From NCBI GenBank assembly GCA_022605955.1, contig JAKCOZ010000040.1:5714558-5778557 (forward strand): a stretch of 64,000 nucleotides of DNA, written 5' to 3'. Made by a program: the position numbers and the translations under genes. Each line of letters begins with the position of its first letter. Position 1 is the stretch's first letter. Below, in pieces: positions 1 through 12,700 of this stretch. The DNA comes from Rallus limicola. Taxonomy: Eukaryota > Chordata > Aves > Gruiformes > Rallidae. The notes under the pieces were generated by a model. It was not told the DNA's origin, did no database searches, and saw only the letters and a program-made list of their open reading frames with translations.

Positions 1-707
1 GCTTTTCCTTCAGCATCATACACACAGGGAGGGCACAGCCTTTATTTATTCTCCTTTTGCAGATCATCAAACTGCACCAAAGATTAAAACCCAGCAATCA
101 AATTAAGCAGCAGCCCAGTCTCTAAGGCAAGATGTGCCCTTCCAAGGAGCAATCCCTAATGAGGATAAAATCCCGGTGAAGACAAGGTAGTTGGTAGCAT
201 CACACACATTAGGGAGTTGAGATAAGGACTGTGAGTCAGCCTCAGGTTTATCTTGATTTTTACTGACTCCTGTGAAAGCTACAAATTATTTCCTCATCAC
301 TCTGATTTTTATCTTGATTTATTTACTGTATGACAGGGGGCAGGAGGCAAGAACAGCCCTTTCCTCCCTGCTGTGTAACTGGCCCCGTGCGTGTTTGAAC
401 CTGCTCCCACTACAGACTAAAAGACATTTGCTTAAACCTCGATTTGGGAGGTTTAACCCAAAGCTTGGCTCTCTCCTGGGTAGGAGAGCAGCCAGGGAAG
501 GCTCAGTGAGGCCCCATCCTGTCTCTGTCTTGCTTAGTTGAGGGTTTGTAGCTAAATACTCTTGCCTGGATTTTACACCAGGAATCTGCAGGGTTTTGTT
601 GGGAAAAAAGAAAATCACTTCCCTTTTTCTCAAGCACACGCTGAAAGAACAGGAATTATTGTTTATTTGAATTATTTATCACTCTTTTGTTGTCCTTTTC
701 TTCCCAG
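1..707 (+). other. SKAP1 intron (3' part)
   Basis: Unique, moderately AT-rich intron sequence leading to the 708 acceptor. I see no gene, RNA or repeat in it. Confidence 0.7.
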
Positions 708-791
708 AGCACAGCTTTTTTGGGTCTGAGTGGCAGAAGCGGTGGTGTGTGCTCAACAGAAGGACCTTTTACTACTATGCCAATGAGAAAA
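708..791 (+). CDS. SKAP1: SKAP1 exon: PH domain, middle strands
   Basis: The acceptor is ttcccag ending at 707 and the donor gtaagt starts at 792. The exon enters with two bases completing a codon (read as Glu if the previous exon ends in G) and leaves with one base. It encodes [12 protein letters not shown], then the strand FYYYANEK, matching the human exon residue for residue except for a few changes. Confidence 0.9.
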
Positions 792-3700
792 GTAAGTGTT
801 GAGGTACCTGCCTCTGGTCCCCAAGGCGTGGGAGGTAGCTGAGGGCATGGAGCAGAGAAGGGGAAAGCCTTTGCTGAAGCCCAGGCTGAGAGGAAAGCCT
901 CTTCCAGGGCAAGGTTGTCATTCCCAACCAAGCCATAACGTGGGGGTTCTACAAAGGGAGATCACAGCTTGCTTTATTTTAATCTTTTCCCAGAAAAAAA
1001 CAAAACAAAACAAAACAAAACAACAAACCCACCCTTCTTAGGTACAGCAAGAGAAGGGAGATGCTGGAACAGAGCTGTGTGGAGATAAAATGATGAACCA
1101 AGTTTTCCATTAGCCATCAGCTGGGCTTCAACCCCCTCAGTGACTGTATATAACCCACGTGGCAGTGTATATAAATATTTTGCAGTCATGCTCCATCAGG
1201 TACATATAAACAGGCAGCTAATATCTCCAACAGAGTTTGGTGTGATTAGATATATGGCCTTCCTCTGTTCCACCCCTCAGAAGCACGGCATGACAGTGGC
1301 TTACAAAGCAGGCACGGGCATCCCTGGTTTGCAGTGACCAGTCTGCAGTTAGGAGCTGATTCATCCCCAGTGGGTTGTGAGGATGAAGCTGGGTCTTCTG
1401 TCCTCCTTCCACATCAGAACTTTTCCCCAGTGAGGGTGAGGGAGCCCTGGGCCAGGCTGCCCAGGGGGTGTGGAGTCTCCTTCTCTGGAGAGATTCCAGC
1501 CCTGTCTGGACACTGCCCTGTGTGCCCTGTCCCTGGGACCCTGCTTTGGCAGGGGGTTGGACCCCATGGGCTCTGGGGGTCCCTTCCCACCCCTGTGATT
1601 CTGTGATCCTTTTTGCTTGAGGATCTGGAGCAGTCAGGCTTTCCCAGGAAGCAGCTAGCAGAGGTAGGTCTTGAAGGCAAAGCTTGGTATTTGGCTGGGC
1701 TTGTGACAGACAAACAGTTTTCAGCTTCCAGAAGGCAACAGCGTCGAGCCAACCCATTATCAATGGGCTGAGATCCTTACACAGGGCTCGACCTCCCCCC
1801 TGGGAGCTTCTTAAGGATCAGAGCAACAGCCTGCCTCGTCCTCCCACATTGCTCAAGAAGATTCACAAGGAAATAATGAGCTGGGGTGTATAAAGACACC
1901 TCAGGTGACTGCAGCAAGGTTCTCTCTCTCTACCCTGGCTGACACCGGCGAGATCCATAGGCCAATTCTCCAAGGCCCTGCTAAGAGTATTTCTTCCTGC
2001 CCACCAGCCCGTTAATGCTTTACCAGCAGAATCAGCAGCAGCATCATATTTCCCCAAGCACGCAGTGGCCTCTGCTTCATTACAACCAGCTCATCTCATG
2101 CAACCTTCTGACCCCGGCAACCTTTCGCTGGCTGGCTGCAATCTCTGGGGGCTTCAAAGGGCATCCTCTTTACTGTGTCTTTATGAAGGTTTTATAACAT
2201 TCCCTCTGGATTTCCCCAGGGAAGGGGGGGTGGGGGGGTGGACATGCTTAGGCTGAAGGGGTGGGGTTTTTTCCTGTCTGTTTCCCATCGGTGTGTGGTG
2301 TGCCTCAGTTTCCCTAGGTGGGCAACGGACATCTGCACCACCCAGCAGCACTGTGAGCTTGATAAAAAGATGCAGGCTCCAAATTTAACACCTTTCTCTT
2401 CTTCCAGGCAAGCAACCTAAAGGCAACTTCTCCATTGAGAACTACAGTGCCCGGCTGGCTTCTCACCTGCGCAAAGACTCTAGGAAAAGATGCTGTTTTG
2501 AGTTAATTTGCCCTGGAAAACGCACCTATGAGGTAGGAACTGGGAGAAGGAATGGACTTTCTGTGGTGGTTTGAGCCCCAGGAACTGGTCCTGGGTCTGG
2601 GGGGCAGAGGTGCAGGCTGGACCTTTGGGGTCAGGGAGGCTGTGAAGATCCAACCCCCTGGTAAAGGCAGAACCAAAGTCACTGCAGAAGGGACTGATGC
2701 TTCTCCTTCTTGACAGGTCATCCCAGCATGGACATTTCCTTGGCATGGGAGCAATCCCAGGCTCTCTTTATGCTTGTGGGGCACAAGGGTTAAGTGAGGG
2801 TTGGGTTTGAAAAGTCCAGTTTTAAATAGGCAATTCAGAGCCAGGTTAAATTTAAACCTTCAGTTTGGTGGGGGTCTGGGGAGGGAGCCTAAAGTCTGGT
2901 GTAATGAAGAACCTGGCTCAACCCACAAAGTGTGCATGAGAGCCCTCCTGAGCTTCAGGGAGATCAGGGATGTAGGGTTCAGAGTCAGTGTAGTATATTC
3001 AGTGGGGATTGTGGTTTTCATCTGGCTCCTTTTAATGAATTAGGCTTGACAGACCTTCCTCTGGGATGGTCTAGTTCTGTTCCGCTTCTGTTTCCCTGGG
3101 TGGAACAGGGAGATAAAGAAGTGAAATGGCTTTCCCAAAGCCAGAGGGGAGAGAATGGCAGGTCTAGGACATCCATCCCCTATTCTAACTGCAGATCCTC
3201 TCCCCACATACAAGAACCAGCACAGTAACAAGCCAACCTCTCTCCAGTTCACAGCCCCAAGCCCAGCAGAGGCTGAAGACTGGGTGGATCAGATCCAGTT
3301 CCTCCTGAAGGGTGAGTTTGGCAGCTTGGCCCAAGACAGCATGCCCTGTATATTTGGGAAGCATCTTCTCACCCAGCTTGGGCTGCTGTCTGCAGCAACA
3401 TGTGGGCTTGAGCTCCTTGCCACGAACCTGCTGGGGTCCCAGCATCCTCTCTGAGCACGAGGGAGGTTCTGGGGCTTTGCTCTTTGGAGCATGAGGGTAA
3501 AATGAAGCAGTTGCTTGGAGCCCACAGGCATTTGGTTTAAATTTGAGAGCTTTTGGCTGCCTTTCAGAGGGTGGGGTTGTGTGATCTCTCAAAGTGTCGC
3601 CAAGTAGGACAGGAAAAGGGTGGGAATCGCTCCTCACTGCTGGGGTTGCAGATCTGCTGCTCTGTCCCTGGCTGATGAAGGATGGGGTTTGGTGTTGCTC

Positions 3701-6700
3701 CAGGTTGGGACCAGTGATAGAGTCAAGACTTCAGCCCTGTGTGTGGAAACCCTCTGGAAACCATGGGCAGCTGCCTAGGAGTGGGATCAGGCTCCGTTCC
3801 TTGAGACACTTGTTGAATTTGGCTTTGTTCTCTGGCATTTGCCATCCTTTTCTTAGGCTTTTCCTTTGTTTTAGCCTATTCTCACCCTCCATCCCCCTTT
3901 CCTCATACCAGCTGCTCATGGGCCAAGCACAGGGGGTGGTTTACTCCTTGCAAGGTCCATAGTGAGCACCCAAAACAGCAGCATGGGCTTTGACACTTGA
4001 TTTTGACTCAGCCTCCAGCTGGTGCTTCTGTTTTCTCTTCCTCACCACGCTTTTGCTCCCCTCTGCCAGACCTGAGCTCCTTCACCATCCCCTATGACGA
4101 GGAGGATGAAGAGACCTATAACGACGTGGACAGTTCTGACTCCATGAACACAGCATCCCACAATACCACCCTGAATCAGGATGAACCAAACGTTGAGATG
4201 GAAGAGGATGACATCTACGAGGTGTTGCCAGGTGAGCAACCAACTCCCTCAGGTCAAACCCCGAGCGATCCCCTGGCTGTAGCCCCACCAACGCGGCCAA
4301 AGACTTTGTCCATGCAATGTGTTGATGGGAACAAACATCTAGGACTCTGCTGAGCTTGGTGGACCCATAACTCAAAGATTTGCCCCCATTTCTTTGTTCA
4401 GGCTGGTTGATGGACCACAAGAGGGTTTGTAAATTCAGGTGAGGTGAGGTTGCACCATGTCCAGCTCAGGCAGTGTTGAGCTCGGTGAGAGTGGAGTCTC
4501 TGGGCTGTGTTACCTGGAAAATCAGACTTGAGAGGATGAACATGCTCCCTCCTGGGCATGCACTCGTGGCTGTAACATGATTACTGGCCTTCCAAGTGAT
4601 GGCCAAATAACTGCATTAAAGCCTAGCTCACAGTGCATGTGGTCTGGAGGCAGCAGGGCAGCAGCTGCTGGTTAAAGGAGCCAGAAACAATCTCCCTGGC
4701 ATGGAACCAAACAGGGTGGTGTGGTCAGCAACTGGTTTTTACCATTAAACACAGCAGAAACCACGGTGTGACATGCCCCAGGGTTTGCTCAGCGGGGTCA
4801 CCTGAGCCTTATTCAAACCCTCTTCATGCAGTGCTCTGCCCCCCACCCCAGAGAGGACAATACCTTGGTGTCTGTGTCCAGGGATGGAAAATAGGCCCTT
4901 GTTTTTTCTTATTTCTTTCAGAACTTCAGCTCTGTAGTGATTATATATATTTATTATATAAATATTTTATCAAAGGCACCAGGAGGTTTTGCTGTGCCTG
5001 AGATCTTTGTCTTCTTGTTGCTGCTCAGTGGTTGGCAGGTGCCACCCAGAGCTTCTGGGAGCAGAGCTGGGGCTCCAGGGCTGCCTACACAACCTTGAGC
5101 AAAGCCTCAGCCTCTGCCCACCTCTCGTTTATTCCTCCCTGACCTTCCCTTCCTCTGTCTCCATCTTCAGTTCTTTGGGCAGCATCTTTCCCTTCCTCTG
5201 GGCGTAGCTCCAGGTCCCTCTGTGCAGTGGTCCCCAAGGCCGGTGTGGGTGGGATGGTCTGTCAAGCCCAGGGCTTTGAGCATCCTTTGGCGGCTGTGCC
5301 CAACTCCTTGCTGCCACCAGCACCCCCTGCAGAGCAGACAGTAGATGTGAGGCTTGTTCCACGCCTGGCTCATGGTGAGATCCTGCCTGGAGCTCGTGCG
5401 GTGCTGATTTAGGGACAGAGTCTTCTGCTGCCCCCCTGCTCTGGGCTGCAGAGTGTCTGGAAGGAGCTGCAGCTGACCCTGCCAGCCAGCTTCGCCCTCG
5501 GTCCCCAGGGATATTGCTCTCCTGCTCCTGTGCACAGATCGATGCCCTGGGGCTGCAGAGCATCCTGGTGGAGCAGGGAACACCCCAGCCAAACCTTTCC
5601 TTTAATTATGGGCTTTTACTGGGATCTCTGTCCTGCCCATCTCAGTTTTTAAAAGCTTGGGAAGAGGTTCCTCAGTGCTGTGTCTGGGGCTGGTAGCCAG
5701 CCCAAACCCCACATGAAGCCTCTTGCGTTATTAGGGCTTAGGCAGCATCCTTTGGTCCTGGTGTGTGGGCATCCCAGGGGCTTTGCTGCTGTCCCTGGGG
5801 CTCGGCCAAGCCCCCCACACCCAGCATCATGGGTGCACCGAGCTGAGGCGCAGGCAGCAGCCTCTGCCCACGTCACCCCTTCCCTCCAGCCATTGAGCAT
5901 CCTGCCCGCAGCCCATGGCTGGGATCCCAGCCAGGTGCAGGGACACGGCTTGGACACTGGGCAGGGTGCTGCCAGCAGGGAGCAAAGCCACAGCTCTCCC
6001 ATCTGGGCAAGTTCCTCACCCCCTGCAGACCCCCATTCCCTGCCAGCTTGGATGTAGCTGGTGGTCACACCTTGCTGCAGAGGCAGATGCTCAGTGTGTG
6101 TATGGAGAGAGACCAGGAAGCAGAGCTCAGGGGAGGTCCACTCTGCCCCAGCATCACCCCTTCCCTCAGCCCTTCACACCCCTGGGACCTCCCCAGCCAG
6201 CACAGGGAAACTCCCCATCCAAGCTGGGATCTCCTCTGGACCTGGCTGCCTTCCTCATGTCCTGAGTGGAAATAGAGAAGGAGGATGAGGAGAGAAAAAG
6301 AAAAGGGGATGGGGGGGGGGGGGAGATGAAGAGATAATTTCCTCAGCAAGTCATCGTCGTTAATGAAGTTTTACAAAAACAGATACAACCAAGGAAAAAT
6401 AAAATTTCACAGGTGATAAATTTTTCCAATTTCCCTGGCAGAATTCGATAGGATTGTTAAATTAAGAGTGAAGGTGTCTGTTAGGAAGCAACGAGCAGTG
6501 ATGGGTAATTTTATAGAGTGGAAAATTGAATCAAATTGCTACATTAAAACACAGCTCCTCTGAGAATCTGCCCAACACCCGGGCTGCTCCGGTGCAGTGG
6601 TGGGGTGCACAGCCTGTCAGATCCCTGGATGTGCCCTGGGTTGGGGCTGGGGGGCTGCTGAAGGGTTCTGGATGCTGGGTGCAGGCACCCAAGGCTGCCC

Positions 6701-9700
6701 ACGGGGACGGCGTGGATGAGGTAGTGATGCTCTGCACAGGGATGTGGTGTGGGGGGGCAGCAGACAGCACCACCACCCCCCCCAGGAAACCCATTTTTCA
6801 AGCATTTCCCTCTAATTTGTCACTGTAAAATCCAAGATATTGGTTCAGACCAAACAACTGGAGTCTGGGAAGGCAAAGCATCCTTCCAGGCTTAGCTGGG
6901 AGAGCACCTGGCTGTACCAGGCTGCAGGGTGGAGGAGGGGGGCTTCTCACACCCCCTGGGGTCTCTGTTCATGAACCCCACGGTTCAAACTCTGTGGGGG
7001 CTGCACCAGGGGTGGGGTGGGCAGCGTGCTGCAGCATGAGCCATGGTGCAGGCAGGGCTCAGCACCACCACAGCATTCCTGCCTTCACCAGGGCTGTGCT
7101 GGGGGTTGGAGAGGCTGTGTCCCCGCCGGGGGACAAGGTGGGGTGCAGGAGGAGCTTGGCTGCTGTCAGCTGAGGGAAAACCACACCAGGCAGCTGCCTC
7201 CCCACCACGTTTTCCTGAGAAAAACCCCGTGAGAGTTTCCTCCCTTCCTCCCACTGAGGCTCCATCCATCGCAGCCCAGCAGCCTCCAAGGGCTCCCTGA
7301 ACGGTGGCCAAGGGTCTTACCCCGGGCCAAGGGGGCAGCACTTCGTCTGAGCCTGGCTGATGTCTCATGTGGGTGATGCCAGCAGGGAGAGGGGTCCATG
7401 GCTTTGATTGCTGGTGAAGAACATTCCATCAAATACGGAATAAAATGGCCCAAAGTTGGACCAGGAGAGGGCTGCTCTGGAAAGCCTCCCCAGCACCTGG
7501 CTGGCAGTCATGCATGGCTCCTGGACAGTGAGGAGGTGGGCAAGGGGCTGGGACCCACCGAGCTCCCTGAGCTCATGGAGGGCTGCAGCTGTCCCTACCC
7601 ACAGCTGTGCCAGCAAAGGGGACTGGCTTTGCAGTCTTGGGGGGACACAGCTCCCAGGGAATAGGGAGAAAGCAGGACATGATGGCTGGAGCTCCCGTGC
7701 CTTCCCAAGCATCGTGTCCCGGCGGGGAGCTGGAGCTGGAGCTGGCAGTGCCAGCCTGCTCCGTGGGCAGGATTCCCACAGCTCTGCTCATCTTGGAAAC
7801 CCAGCGGCAGCGCTTCCTCCACGGCACGTGTTTTCCTGTGCCAGCACCAGCTGAGCTCCCCGAGGAGCCTGTGTGTGTGCCAGGAGGTGTGAGAAGGGCT
7901 CCGGGAAGAGGTTTCCTGAGGACAGCCCAAGCTCTGGGATGGAAACGGGTGTCTGCAGGATGCAGGAGGGGAGATGAGCCCCAGGGGTTTGAGGAGGGAT
8001 GGGTGGTTGTGAGGAGCCCTGGGGTGCAGGTGTCACCCCACAGCCATGGGGGAGCAGCACCAGCCCGTTCTGGAGGATGGCTCTGGGGTTTTTGGTGGCA
8101 CGCCGGCGCAGGAGCTGGTGTGGCAGCTGAGGTGCCAGGATGGGATTAGGGAATGGGATTGGGCAGCATTGGTTAAAGCATGAGGGGATCGAGGTGCAGG
8201 GTTTTGGGGTGCTGGGGGGGGTGAGCAGGTACATTTACATTCCCATTTACAAATGCAAAGAGCAGGCAAAAGCCACTTTCAATAATTTATTCTAAAATCA
8301 ATGCTAACGAGGTTCTGGCTCGTCAGGGGGATGAGTTTTACAATACAGGCTGATTTATTTAGAAAAGATCTTTGGTGCCGTTTCCCCTCTAATGGGGGAG
8401 CAGTTGTGGTGACCCTCCAGCTTGGGATGAGATTTGTAATTGGCAGCGGAGGTCTGACCTGGTTTGTATTGATCAGCTCTGGGTGGGGGAGGCGGCTGGG
8501 GCCACGTCCTTGGGAAGCACCCAGATCCCCCTCTCCCTCACTGCTGGGTGCTGGGAGCACTGCTGGATAAACCCTGGTTTGGTTTCTGTCGGCTCTGCCC
8601 AAAGGTGACAGCAAAGCCACATCCCCTCCAATGTGATGGGGACACTTCTTCTGCCCCCCGTGCTCCCCAGCAGCCCCCAGCAGCCCCCAGCAGCCCCCAG
8701 CAGCCCCCAGCAGCCCCCAGCAGCCCCCAGCCGCTGTGGGTCCCTGAGCGACGGCTTCCTGGAGCCTTTCAGGATGGAGCTTTATTTGGGGTCAGTTATT
8801 TATTAGGTTGTCTCCAGTCTTTACAGTTGCTGAAGGAGGCCTGGGTGGTGATGGTGGCTGGCATGGGCGCTGTGCACCTGACTCACCCCAGCACCCAGAG
8901 CAGCTCAGGCTGGATGGGTTGTCCCTGGCACTGTGTCCATCAGAAGGACATTGGGGTCCTGGAGCAAGTCCAGAGAAGGGCAACCAGGCTGGGGAAGGGG
9001 CTGGAGGGCAAATCCTCTGAGGAGCAGCTGAGGGAGCTGGGGGTGTTGAGCCTGGAGCAGAGGAGGCTGAGGGGAGACCTTCTCCCCACCTGCCCTGCCC
9101 TGCCAGGAGGGTGCAGAGAGGTGGGTGCTGGTCTCTTCAGCCAGGGGACAGGAGCTGGGACAAGGGGCAATGGGCTCAAGCTGGGCCAGGGCAGGCTCAG
9201 CTCAGCTGGGAGGGCAAAGTTCTTCCCTGGCAGAGTTGTGGGGCTGTGGCCCAGGCTGCCCAGGGAGGGGGCTGAGTCCCCAGCCCTGGGTGTGTTTAAC
9301 AGAGGGGAGATGAGGTGCTCAGGGATCTGGGGCAGCACAGGATGGGAATGGTTGGACTTGATGATTCTGTGATTCTGTGTTTATTTAGACATTTATTTAG
9401 GAAGTTTAAATAAGATTATTAAGATTATTTAAACTTCCTAGATCTTTGGTCCCACCCATCACTACCCATTCCTGCAGAGCACCTCTGTGACTTCCAGCCC
9501 CTCCATCCTTACCCTTTTCCCCCCATACCACTTCTCATTAGTTTCTTGCATCCTCCTTCCCCCATCCTCCATAGCCACACCGCTCTTCCCTGGGCTTTTC
9601 TTCCCCCTCCTTAATTTCTTCTCCTGCTCCCATCCTTCCTCACGTTCCTGTCCTCACTTTTCTCCTGGGCACTGCGAGTCCTGCACAGGAAACATCTCTT

Positions 9701-12700
9701 CCTATACAGCACTTGGCAAAGTGCTGCCTGAATTTATGAGCCCAGCAGCAGTGATTTGTTTTTAGCAGCCTTAACAACAATTCATAGTTTTATGCAACAC
9801 GTTTTAAAATATTATCTGTGACTTCCTCCCTTCCACTCTTCACAATTAAGCTGGGGATTTATTATTCTGACAGTCGGATGCTCTCGCAGCCCTCTGCCTG
9901 CCTGGGGGCTTGGTGCAGCAGGAACGCTCACGGCCCTTCCCCTGACTTCTCTGCTCTGTTTTCCTTCTCCCTCCACCCTGCAGATGAAGAGCTGGAGCCC
10001 CCCTTCCTGGAGGAGAGCACGGATGCTGGGAGCCATCAGAGGAGCGGTAAGAGCCCACCCTATTTTGGCCGGTCCAAAGGAGCTTCAGGTTGTGGTTGAG
10101 GAGTGAGGGGAGGGTCTGAGTCCAGCTGCCTTTGGGCATCCTGGGGTGCAGGTGGTGATGGAGGGGTGTGCGGAGGGTGGGGAGGGGGATCACCAAGAGC
10201 AGACCGATGGGTGGCAAAGGAGACTGTGCAGCTGGGGAAGTTCAGACAACTCGAGCTTGGGCAACTCTCCCCATCTTCACACAATGGGTGTGGGCGATGC
10301 CTCTTCATTTTGGGCAGGCACCCCAGGGTGGGGGGGTGGCCTTAGTGAGCTCTCCACTGAAGAGCCTCACCACCCAAACCCTCTCCTGCCCTGTGAGATC
10401 TCTGTGCTGACGGATCTCCCATGGAGGCACGCCCATCCCTGTCCCTCATCCCATCTTGGACCGTGGGGAGGGAGCCAGCCCCCCTGGCACATCCTGAGGG
10501 GCCTGGGGAGAGGATCCAGGGCAGAAACAGCCTGGAGAGAGGGCAGGAAGCGAGTCATGGCCCAGAGGAAGCTGCCACAGGGAGAGATCTCATCACGGGA
10601 AGCCGGAAGGACACACAACACCACCCCAGGAACCAGCGCCGCCCGCCCGGAACCAGCAGCCCCACAGCCTGCCATGGTCACCAGGGTCCCCACCCCTGCT
10701 TTTTCCTTAAGGACCCACACCATGGGACGGGAGCGGAAGGTCTGTTTCCTCCCTGGTCCCACCTGCTCCACGTTCCATCCCGGTGCAGGAAAGCAGCGCT
10801 TGTGTCTGGGCAGCCAGGGCTGGACCGGCCTGGGGCTTCCTGTCACCCTGCTCGTTCCTTGCTGCATGGGAAAACACATCCTCCTGGAAAAACCCAGCTG
10901 AGGACAGCTTCCTGAGCCATCTTCCCTCTCTGGAGCTTGGAGGGGACAGTTTTGCCCTGGTAACACCCTGCTCGTAGGGTGATGGAGACCAGAGGGGTTC
11001 AGCATTTGAACGCTGGGGATGGTGGGTGGCTTGTCCTCTCCTCACCGCAGGACCACCACAAGCTTTGTTCAGCTGGTTTACCCCTCCCAGTGGTCCCAGA
11101 GCCCCCATGCCAAACTTCCCAGCGTTTCTGGAAAGCCTCATCCAGCATCCAACAAGCTCTTTGGCCAACCTCAACCCCCCTTGGATGTTCCCTGGGCAGG
11201 AAGGGACATCCTCAGGCCTGCTTCCACCGAAATCTTGGTAGTGTGGACAGGGTTGAGTCACAGCTGCTTGCAGGAACAGGACCAAATCAGCATTTCTCCA
11301 CTCCACGTGGTTTTGTGGAGCTTGTTTCCCATTCTCCCAGCACGATGGCTGGAACATGTGGCAGCTCCAGCTGGTACCAGCACCCAGAGCTCAGAAAACC
11401 ATCACCCAAACCTTCATAAAGGTCTTGGCATGGGGCTGCACGCTCATCTGCAGAGACTCCTGGGCATGGGCTAAGGAAAGCTGAAGGAGATGGGATGTGT
11501 TTTTCCTGTCCCTTCCACAACCCAACCCTGAACCATCACAAGGACCAGGTGGCAGAAAGGCAGCTCGCCCCTGGGCTCTCCCAGCTCGAGCTGGGGGTCA
11601 GTGGGGTGCAGAGCACAGCTTCACAGCAGGCTGGTGCCAGAGGTGCTGACAAACCTGCACCCCAAGGCCACCCCCAAGGACTTTGGCTCTCGCCTGTCAC
11701 AGCCCTGCCAGCCACTCAAACACCCTGCTCGTGCTCATTAGCATCTGCCTGGCGGTGGTAATTGTTGTTAATCGCTATAACCGGCTTCGTTATTAGCGCT
11801 GTCATGATTGCTTTAAGCCCTGCGTCTGTTTTTTGCACTAAATAATAGATCAGGCTCTTGGCCTCTGAAATGGTGGGCTGGGTTTCAAGAGGGAAAGGTT
11901 CTGGCAGCGCTGGGAGCCCCAACACTCCTGCCTTCAGCCTCCGTGCTGCTGTCCAACTGGACCAAGGGTGAGAAGGTGATGCTGGGAGTCCTTGAGCAGA
12001 GGGCTGGGCTGCGGGGAGAGAGGGAAGGGGCCCGTTTCTTAATTACATCACGTGGCCAAAGCGCCAGATGAGCATTTGGCTAATGGCAAACTATCAGTTC
12101 TCATTTCCAAGAGCCACACGGATGCCGCGATGCTGGAGCAGCCCGGCAGATCCAGCTGAGAGCTTCAGGCTGCTCCTGCCAAGACACCCATTTGCTCCAC
12201 TCAGGGCTGTTTAATCCCCGCCTCCTGCGCTGGACCAGCTTCGGGGCGGCTGCTGCAGCGTGAGCTTACCCATCAGATGTGAACAGAGAGCAGCTCCTCT
12301 GCTTGGAAGATCAAAATCCAGCCTGGCAGCCCGCCTGCTGTCACGGTCGCCGCGCTCGGCGTGGCAGGAGGTGTCACCTAGCGTGAAACCCCCTGAGCTG
12401 CAGCCCGGTTGTCATTAGGTTTCAGCATCAACAGGCTTCCAAAGCAACACGCCCGAAGCAAAGGGGTTGGGGGGGGGGCGAGGATCGTGCCTCTCCCACA
12501 GCCCCTGCTCGGGGCTGCTCAGGGAACGATGCGGTTGTCACATTCGGCTGGTTTTCTTAATGACCCCAAGGCCTGTGAACACGGGAGCAGCGCTCGTCCC
12601 ACTTCCTTCAGTGTAAATCAGTCGTGCTGAACGTCACAGCGCTGCCCTGGACACGGAGTTAAGCGCCTGGATGGGGCGCTGGGGTTGGGCTGGGGTGGGT

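Larger units (their letters stand above)
792..4069 (+). other. SKAP1 introns between the PH and linker exons
   Basis: Three introns (792-2407, 2533-3247, 3312-4069). The first contains an (AAAAC)n run at 992-1025 and a CR1 fragment at 1425-1619. The other two hold nothing recognisable. Confidence 0.7.
4232..9983 (+). other. SKAP1 intron, 5.75 kb
   Basis: Contains two or three AT-rich islands (6326-6552, 8265-8480, 9760-9880), a 10-bp minisatellite (8669-8730) and a CR1 copy (8940-9382). The remainder is GC-rich unique sequence with no convincing gene. Confidence 0.7.

Noticed and set aside
8548..9372. 274-codon open frame on the plus strand
   Set aside because: It consists of the 10-bp minisatellite and the CR1 3' fragment; not a host gene and not an intact CR1 reverse transcriptase.
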